Assembly (NCBI GenBank): GCA_015491995.1
Contig: WGFY01000026.1
Span: forward strand, 1 to 44,931
Length of the DNA: 44,931 nt
Source of the DNA: Mesoaciditoga sp.
GTDB lineage: Bacteria; Thermotogota; Thermotogae; Mesoaciditogales; Mesoaciditogaceae
Direction: 5' to 3'
Below, piece by piece: positions 39,933 to 44,931 of the stretch. Positions within the stretch are counted from its first letter, which is position 1; every line of letters begins with the position of its first letter. Below the pieces are notes generated by a model, which saw only the letters and a program-made list of their open reading frames with translations, was not told the DNA's origin and ran no database searches. The position numbers and the translations under genes were made by a program.

Positions 39933-40703
39933 ATGCTTGTTGAAGAAATTTTGAACAAAATCGAAGAAATTGCCCCTTTGTTTCTTCAAGAAAGTTATGA
40001 TAATTCTGGGATTCAAGTTGATGGACCAAACATCGACGTATCGAAAATACTTGTCAGCCTCGATCCAACCCCCCAAGCTGTGAAAAGGGCAGTTGAAGAA
40101 GAGTGTCAACTGGTTTTAACACATCATCCTCTTTTATTTGAAGGGTTAAAACAATTGACCCCTAAGAACGCAATTGGTGACATGATATACACTGCAATTA
40201 TAGGTGGGATTACCATTTACGCTTCTCACACGAATTACGATTCCGCTCCAGGTGGATTGAACAATGCTCTTGCACGAAGACTGAAAATGTCAAACGTTTG
40301 GCCCCTTTTGCCGAATGGGATGATGGTTGGTGCTGGAATAGGACGTGTCGGTAACATAGAACCAATGGAAATTCGTGAATTTGCACATTTTGTCAAAACG
40401 TCTTTAAAAGCAGAGGCAATTCAACTTGCACCAACAGGTCCGTCTGAGATTCGGCGTGTTGCAATATGCCCCGGATCAGGCGCTGATTTCATCGATGATG
40501 CTTTAAAGGCAGGAGCGGATATTTACATCACCGGAGATATAACTTATCATGAGATCATAAAAGCGGTTAATTCAGGACTTTCACTTATAATGATTGGCCA
40601 TGATGAAAGTGAAAAGTTTTTTGAAGACGAAATGAAAGAATATTTAGAATCATTTGGAATTAAAGTTATCAAGTACCATGAGAAATTTTATCAAAATATG
40701 TAG
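39933..40703 (+). CDS. Nif3-like dinuclear metal center protein
   Basis: This 256-residue member of the NIF3/YqfO/YbgI family forms hexameric toroids with a two-metal site in each subunit. Ligand motifs are present: LVLTHHPLLFEGL (two His), SHTNYDSAPGGLN (His and Asp), TYHEI and GHDESE (His and Glu). It lacks the inserted PII-like domain found in the longer YqfO type. The start has TTAGGAGGT ten bases upstream. Family function is unresolved; suggested links include GTP cyclohydrolase-like activity. Possibly in the thr operon, 11 bases after thrB. Confidence 0.9.
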   Translation: MLVEEILNKIEEIAPLFLQESYDNSGIQVDGPNIDVSKILVSLDPTPQAVKRAVEEECQLVLTHHPLLFEGLKQLTPKNAIGDMIYTAIIGGITIYASHTNYDSAPGGLNNALARRLKMSNVWPLLPNGMMVGAGIGRVGNIEPMEIREFAHFVKTSLKAEAIQLAPTGPSEIRRVAICPGSGADFIDDALKAGADIYITGDITYHEIIKAVNSGLSLIMIGHDESEKFFEDEMKEYLESFGIKVIKYHEKFYQNM

Positions 40704-40712
40704 AAAGTGATA

Positions 40713-40721
40713 TGGTAAAAT
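40713..40721 (+). promoter_or_regulatory. Extended -10 before the three small envelope genes
   Basis: TGG-TAAAAT, just after the Nif3 gene. Start near 40728 leaves about 20 bases to the GTG at 40749, with AAGGGGGAAAG as ribosome site. No terminator is seen between the Nif3 gene and this element. Confidence 0.55.
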
Positions 40722-40748
40722 GTTATAGACGAATTTAAGGGGGAAAGT

Positions 40749-41036
40749 GTGACAGATTATTTTTTTTCTTACAAAAAGAAAAAAGAAAAAGAGAAAAGAT
40801 CCATCGATTATAGCGTTTTGATCGATGAGCTGATCGATAGGCTGTCGGAAAAGATATCAAACATGATAATCAAAAACTTGAATGGGGAAAATGAAGTTAA
40901 AGCTATGAACATTCCTGAGAAACGCTCTTTTGAGCAAATTCTTGAAGAAGAGGTTTCCAAGCTTGACTCTATTGAAGAAGTTCAGTATCTTGGCAAATAC
41001 CTTGTGGGATATTGGAAGAAATTGCATTTGAAATAA
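40749..41036 (+). CDS. Small charged protein of unknown function
   Basis: This 95-residue protein is not recognised. It starts with a Lys-rich stretch (YKKKKEKEKR), then predicted helices (IDYSVLIDELIDRLSEKISNM, and SFEQILEEEVSKLDSIEEV) and ends in a basic tail. No signal peptide or membrane segment. GTG start with AAGGGGGAAAG upstream. It is first in a set of three closely spaced genes (16-base gap to the next), followed by the M18 aminopeptidase. Confidence 0.6.
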   Translation: MTDYFFSYKKKKEKEKRSIDYSVLIDELIDRLSEKISNMIIKNLNGENEVKAMNIPEKRSFEQILEEEVSKLDSIEEVQYLGKYLVGYWKKLHLK

Positions 41037-41052
41037 ATTCGGAGGTGTGTTT

Positions 41053-41640
41053 ATGTCACGTTACAACAAGCTACTTTGGATAGTGGTCGCAGTTTTAGCC
41101 GGAGTGATGGTATTTCAGTTTTTTCATATAAAAAAGAGCCCAGCTTACAAACAAACCTATTATATTTCTGAATACACGTTTTCAAACAATTCCACAGCTG
41201 TTTCCATACACAGTGTGGCACGGTTTGTTTTTGACAAACCTGAAGAATTGAAAAAAGCTGCGAAACAATTTGAAGGATTGAGCCATAAGGATAAGATAAA
41301 AGCTTACAGTGATATGTTCGCAAATCTTTCTAAGAACGCGAAGATTCCCCTGAAAGTTTTGGATTATCAATCTACAATGACCATATTTAAAGGCAACACG
41401 ATGCAAATCGAAGAAAATGGGGTCATATCTGGTATAGTCGTTCCAGATGGTGATGTGATTAAGGTTTCGATGGGAAAAGTTGGGATGAAGCTTGATAAAA
41501 ATTCCAAGGTTACATTCAATTTCCCAAAATCAGACAAGATAATCTCAATTTCCCCGACTCCTACTGTGGCGAGTGGTAATCGATTGATATGGAAAGGTCC
41601 AATGGATCTCAAATTTCCGGAGGTAGAATATAAAAAATGA
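41053..41640 (+). CDS. Membrane-anchored extracytoplasmic protein of unknown function
   Basis: This 195-residue protein has one N-terminal membrane helix (LLWIVVAVLAGVMVFQFF) and an exported domain with mixed helix and strands (FDKPEELKKAAKQFEG, and IVVPDGDVIKVSMGK). Its length and layout recall DUF4897, an uncharacterised family I associate with Thermotogota, but I hold this loosely. The ATG at 41053 has GGAGGTG upstream; an in-frame GTG at 41047 lies within that site. Its stop overlaps the next start. Confidence 0.6.
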   Translation: MSRYNKLLWIVVAVLAGVMVFQFFHIKKSPAYKQTYYISEYTFSNNSTAVSIHSVARFVFDKPEELKKAAKQFEGLSHKDKIKAYSDMFANLSKNAKIPLKVLDYQSTMTIFKGNTMQIEENGVISGIVVPDGDVIKVSMGKVGMKLDKNSKVTFNFPKSDKIISISPTPTVASGNRLIWKGPMDLKFPEVEYKK

Positions 41641-42149
41641 TCAACATCTTGTGGCTTTCCGTTGGAGTGATGATTGGCATTATTCCTTCAATGGTGATCC
41701 TCATCTTGAGTTCAAGAAAACAAAAAAGAATAAGTTCTTTCGATAGCGACAACATCTCAGAACTGATCGGGAAGATTCAGCATGTTACAAGTGTAAATGT
41801 CGATACTGTTGAACGAAAGATTATAGAGCTGAAATCGACAATTCATGAATCAAATGTGGCTTACATGAAGCTCAACGAAGCTATGTCAGAGATGAAGAAC
41901 TTTTCTGTGAATTTTCCTAAACCAAAGGGTATTCCAATCAAAAGTAAAGAAAGGGAATTTCAAATTCCCTTTGGAAAAGCAGAAACAACTTTCGTGAAAG
42001 AGCCCACTATAAGGCATTTAAACAAGGAAGAAAAGATATTGGATCTCAAAGAAAGAGGGTGGGGCTTGGAAAGAATAGCAGAGAGTTTGGATATGGGAAT
42101 TGGTGAAGTGAATCTCATCATAGAGATGAATTCTCGGCTTTTAAAATAA
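41637..42149 (+). CDS. SwrB-like membrane protein with C-terminal helix-turn-helix (DUF6115-like)
   Basis: This 170-residue protein has an N-terminal membrane helix (ILWLSVGVMIGIIPSMVILIL), a coiled-coil stretch (about 40-90), a linker, and a C-terminal helix-turn-helix of about 40 residues (EEKILDLKERGWGLERIAESL, then MGIGEVNLII). This matches DUF6115, seen in Bacillus SwrB, which assists assembly of the flagellar base and export gate. No flagellar genes are in the window. The start (ATGA) overlaps the previous gene. Family match is moderate. Confidence 0.6.
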   Translation: MINILWLSVGVMIGIIPSMVILILSSRKQKRISSFDSDNISELIGKIQHVTSVNVDTVERKIIELKSTIHESNVAYMKLNEAMSEMKNFSVNFPKPKGIPIKSKEREFQIPFGKAETTFVKEPTIRHLNKEEKILDLKERGWGLERIAESLDMGIGEVNLIIEMNSRLLK

Positions 42150-42168
42150 TTTTTTAGGAGGGAGCTAC

Positions 42169-43566
42169 ATGACAAAAAAAGAATGTGAAACTCTTAAGAA
42201 GAAATTGGAATATTCAAACGAAAATGCGTGGAAGAATCTTAAGGTAAAACTGACTGACAAATTTTCAAAAGATTACATGGCTTTCATGTCGGAGGGTAAA
42301 ACGGAGAGAACTTTTGTAAAGAAAACTGTAGAGATCTTAAACAAGAATGGTTATGTTCCAATAGAAAAGGCCGATCTGAAAGAAGAAGTAAAAGCGTACA
42401 AAGTTTACAGATCAAAAGCAATAGCTATATACAGGATACCTGAAGATATTCAAAATGGTTTTAACGTAATAGCATCTCATATAGACTCACCTAGAATAGA
42501 TATGAAGGCAAGGCCGGTTTACGAAGACTCCGATGTTGTGTTGGCGAAAACTCACTATTATGGTGGCATAAAAAAATATCAGTGGTTCAACATTCCTCTG
42601 GCTATCGTTGGCGTTATCCTTAAAGAAAACGGAGAAACCATCGAAATTAACATTGGAAACGATCCGAAAGATCCGGTGTTTGTAATAAGCGATCTGCTTC
42701 CTCATTTGGATAGAAACCCGGATAAGAAGTGTCGTGATATAAGCGGAGAAACGCTTAACCTGATAATAGGATCAAAGCCAATAACTTTTGAAAAACTCGA
42801 TTCTCCTGCGAAGTTGAACGTCCTTAGAATTCTTAACGAAAAATATGGAATCGTCGAAGAAGATCTGACAAGCGCTGAATTGGAGCTGGTTCCAGCTTTT
42901 GAGCCGAGAGAAATGGGATTTGATCGTAGCATGATATCCGCTTATGGACATGATGATAAGATATGTGCTTACACGAGCTTAAGAGCGCTTTTGGATGCCA
43001 AAAAAATTGCAAGACCAACTGCGATCGTGTTTTTTGACAAAGAAGAAATAGGGAGCGATGGTAGCACAGGAGCAAAAAATCAATTCTGGCTTCCGCCGAT
43101 TAAAAAAGTGTTGAGTGCAAGAGGAAAAGATGCCAATGTTTTCTTGGATGATCTGATAGAGGATACGGCTGTACTTTCTTCTGACGTGAGCGCCGCTGTG
43201 AACCCGACTTTTAAAGATGTTCAAGAGATGAACAATGCTGCCATTTTAGGTCATGGTATTGTTGTGACAAAATACACGGGATCTTATGGAAAAGCTGGAG
43301 CTAACGATGCAGATGCGGAGTTCGTTTTGAAGATAAGAAAACTGTTGAACGATAACAAAGTAGCATGGCAAACTGGCGAACTTGGAAAAGTAGACGTTGG
43401 AGGCGGCGGAACAGTCGCGAAGTTCTTCGCAGAACGCGGTATGCATGTTATCGATACAGGACCAGCTTTGTTAGGAATGCATTCTCCTTATGAAATAGTG
43501 TCAAAGGCAGATCTTTACCATTCTTACCTTGCTTACAAGGCTTTTGTCGAAAAATTTGAAATGTAA
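42169..43566 (+). CDS. M18-family aminopeptidase
   Basis: This 465-residue zinc aminopeptidase (M18, aspartyl aminopeptidase-like) is a cytosolic tetrahedral oligomer that removes N-terminal residues from peptides. Metal and catalytic motifs: ASHIDSPRID (first His), YGHDDKICAY (bridging Asp), FDKEEIGSDGSTG (catalytic Glu pair), LDDLIED, and ALLGMHSPYEI (last His). Start ATG at 42169 with AGGAGGGAG. It is the last gene of the unit beginning at 40749, ending at a hairpin. Specificity cannot be read from sequence. Confidence 0.93.
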   Translation: MTKKECETLKKKLEYSNENAWKNLKVKLTDKFSKDYMAFMSEGKTERTFVKKTVEILNKNGYVPIEKADLKEEVKAYKVYRSKAIAIYRIPEDIQNGFNVIASHIDSPRIDMKARPVYEDSDVVLAKTHYYGGIKKYQWFNIPLAIVGVILKENGETIEINIGNDPKDPVFVISDLLPHLDRNPDKKCRDISGETLNLIIGSKPITFEKLDSPAKLNVLRILNEKYGIVEEDLTSAELELVPAFEPREMGFDRSMISAYGHDDKICAYTSLRALLDAKKIARPTAIVFFDKEEIGSDGSTGAKNQFWLPPIKKVLSARGKDANVFLDDLIEDTAVLSSDVSAAVNPTFKDVQEMNNAAILGHGIVVTKYTGSYGKAGANDADAEFVLKIRKLLNDNKVAWQTGELGKVDVGGGGTVAKFFAERGMHVIDTGPALLGMHSPYEIVSKADLYHSYLAYKAFVEKFEM

Positions 43567-43580
43567 TTGATGCTTTGATC

Positions 43581-43612
43581 AACCACTCCGCCTTTTGTAT
43601 AGCGGAGTGGTT
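43581..43612 (+). terminator. Terminator-like hairpin after the aminopeptidase
   Basis: An 11-bp perfect stem AACCACTCCGC/GCGGAGTGGTT (43581-43591 and 43602-43612) with a 10-base loop. It is followed by CTGTGA rather than a U run, so its strength is uncertain. Confidence 0.6.
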
Positions 43613-43649
43613 CTGTGACCCATCTCGGCAAAGAAAACAACAATTTACA

Positions 43650-43658
43650 TGGTATAAT
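43650..43658 (+). promoter_or_regulatory. Extended -10 of recJ
   Basis: TGG-TATAAT, the same nine bases as before prfA and trpS; no -35 hexamer at the proper distance. Start near 43665 gives a leader of about 30 bases with GAGAGGATG before the TTG at 43697. Confidence 0.65.
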
Positions 43659-43696
43659 TCGATGAAAAGTGATAGAAAGATGGGAGAGGATGTGAA

Positions 43697-44931
43697 TTGA
43701 AAAGTGAATGGGAGGTTGCTCAATCTCACGAAAAGTGGGAAGGTTTTTTGTGTGATAAATTTCATATAAGTTCTCTTCTTGCACGCCTGCTTGTCAATAG
43801 AAATGTTGATTCGATTGAAAAAGTTGAACAATTTTTGATGCCGGATAAGATCCCCTCAGGAAACCCTTACAGAATGCATGATATGGATAAAGCCGTTGAA
43901 GAACTCGTCAAAATAAGAAAAAGCGGGAAAACTTTGGTGATATATGGAGATTACGATGTAGATGGCGTAACTGGAACGGCACTATATTATCTGGCGTTGA
44001 AGAAGTGGGGATGGAATGTGGATTATCACATTCCCAGTCGTTTGGATGATGGCTATGGCCTGAGTAAAGATGCCATTATGGAATTGCATAAAAAAGGTGT
44101 AAGAAGACTCATCACGGTGGATTGTGGAATTACCTCGGTTGAAGAAACGGCCTTTGCGAATTCCCTTGGCTTTAAAATAATAATAACAGATCACCATGAA
44201 GCAAAAGAAGTAATCCCACCTGCTGTAGCGATAATTGATCCCAAGCGCCCAGGTGATCAATACCCATTTAAGGATTTTTCTGGTGTGGGAGTTGCTTACA
44301 AGGTTCTTCAAGCACTTCAAAAAAGGATTGGAAACATCGATGATCTGGAAGAATACCTCGACATAGTTGCTTTAGGCACTGTGGCGGATATTGTTCCAAT
44401 TCTTGAGGAGAACAGGTATTTTGTTTATAAAGGAATGAAACTTTTAGGAGAAAAAAAGAGAGTTGGAATTGCAAAGCTCATGGATCTTTCCAATGTCAAC
44501 ACAGATGATATCAAAGCCCATGATATTGGTTTTAGAATAGCGCCAAAAATAAATGCCGTTGGAAGAATAGACAGCGCTTATGCTGCCCTTAAACTTATTT
44601 TGGAAGAAGATTCGGAGAAATCATACTCCTTTGCAAAAAAGTTAGTTGATAAGAATCGAGAAAGACAGTTTATAGAAAATAAAATATATCAACAGGCTTT
44701 GGCTCACTTAGAGACGATGAAAGATTTAGAACATCGTAGAATTCTCGTTCTTGCAGGCGAAAAATGGCATCCTGGAGTTATAGGAATAGTGGCTTCTCGT
44801 ATCCTTTCGATCTACCATAAACCCACTTTGATGATCTCAATAGAAGGTGATATTTCAAGGGGATCAGCCAGAAGTATCGAGGGTGTCAACATAGTGCAAA
44901 TTCTCAAAAAAGCCGAAGATTTACTTGAAGA
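43697..44931 (+). CDS. recJ: Single-stranded-DNA-specific exonuclease RecJ (5' part, truncated at window end)
   Basis: RecJ degrades single-stranded DNA 5' to 3' in recombination and repair. The frame is open to the window end (about 411 residues seen of a usual 550-800 or more). Motifs of the DHH superfamily: VIYGDYDVDGVTGTAL (motif I), TVDCGIT (motif II), ITDHHEAKE (DHH, motif III) and VALGTVADIVP (motif IV). GRIDSA and GEKWHPGVIGIVASR belong to the second half and the start of the DHHA1 domain. The start is TTG at 43697 with GAGG seven bases upstream; no in-frame ATG occurs before motif I. Confidence 0.95.
   Translation, partial: MKSEWEVAQSHEKWEGFLCDKFHISSLLARLLVNRNVDSIEKVEQFLMPDKIPSGNPYRMHDMDKAVEELVKIRKSGKTLVIYGDYDVDGVTGTALYYLALKKWGWNVDYHIPSRLDDGYGLSKDAIMELHKKGVRRLITVDCGITSVEETAFANSLGFKIIITDHHEAKEVIPPAVAIIDPKRPGDQYPFKDFSGVGVAYKVLQALQKRIGNIDDLEEYLDIVALGTVADIVPILEENRYFVYKGMKLLGEKKRVGIAKLMDLSNVNTDDIKAHDIGFRIAPKINAVGRIDSAYAALKLILEEDSEKSYSFAKKLVDKNRERQFIENKIYQQALAHLETMKDLEHRRILVLAGEKWHPGVIGIVASRILSIYHKPTLMISIEGDISRGSARSIEGVNIVQILKKAEDLLE

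Noticed and set aside
1-44931. CRISPR arrays, insertion sequences, prophage, toxin-antitoxin or defence islands
   Set aside because: No regular direct repeats with spacers, transposase, integrase or paired small toxin genes could be found; gene content is core metabolism and envelope.

Overview
The window is 44.9 kb of AT-rich bacterial chromosome. It is densely coding on both strands, with short intergenic gaps (none over 300 bases) and many TTG and GTG starts. The best fit is the phylum Thermotogota. The tryptophanyl-tRNA synthetase carries the exact C-x22-C-x6-C-x2-C iron-sulfur signature known from Thermotoga maritima, all five tRNA genes encode CCA, and there are several signal-peptide proteins with beta-barrel-like, Phe-terminated ends, as expected for a toga-type outer membrane. 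The order or genus cannot be fixed from the sequence; a moderately thermophilic, deep-branching lineage is a guess. I see no insertion sequences, prophage genes or CRISPR arrays, so this looks like core chromosome.

Layout. 1-5952: the 3' end of pilT, a small DUF5320-like gene facing it, prfA-mrnC (release factor 1 and Mini-RNase III), a lone outer-membrane-like protein, then trpS-scpA-scpB-rluB. 6109-13372: a 744-residue secreted TPR protein, a 461-residue secreted protein with a beta-barrel-like C-terminal half, a DUF4911-like protein, a fused tandem YqeG-type HAD phosphatase, an orphan sensor kinase and an HDOD protein. 13402-17115: tRNA-Pro, an FmdB-type zinc ribbon, a radical SAM protein behind an operator-like palindrome, and an FGGY sugar kinase. 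17130-23488: a CaCA cation exchanger, an HD phosphohydrolase, an ExbB-ExbD-TonB-like operon, and a membrane-anchored EEP phosphatase with a CDF metal exporter. 23646-27645: a secreted multidomain metallophosphoesterase and a membrane GAF-GGDEF diguanylate cyclase. 27717-28040: tRNA-Glu, -Val, -Asp, -Phe. 28125-35525: a type IV pilus operon (pilC, pseudopilin, pilM, pilN, pilO-like, pilP-like, giant secretin). 35527-42149: Memo, comF, a PLP enzyme, thrC-thrB, a Nif3 protein and three small proteins, one SwrB-like. 42169-44931: an M18 aminopeptidase and the 5' part of recJ.

How the genes fit together. The pilus genes at 28125-35525, pilT at the left edge and comF suggest a type IV pilus/DNA-uptake apparatus. 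The ExbB/ExbD/TonB-like operon and the barrel-like proteins point to an energised outer membrane. The most unusual points are: a secretin with an internally triplicated two-part module (about 140 residues per copy); a YqeG phosphatase duplicated head-to-tail in one polypeptide; a pilN gene that appears to start at ATT; a prfA transcript predicted to be leaderless; and two divergent gene pairs whose promoters share one interlocked TTGTCAA -35 box. Most promoters that can be read have an extended -10 (TGn-TATAAT or TGn-TAAAAT). I found no clear candidate for a wholly new defence or mobile system.
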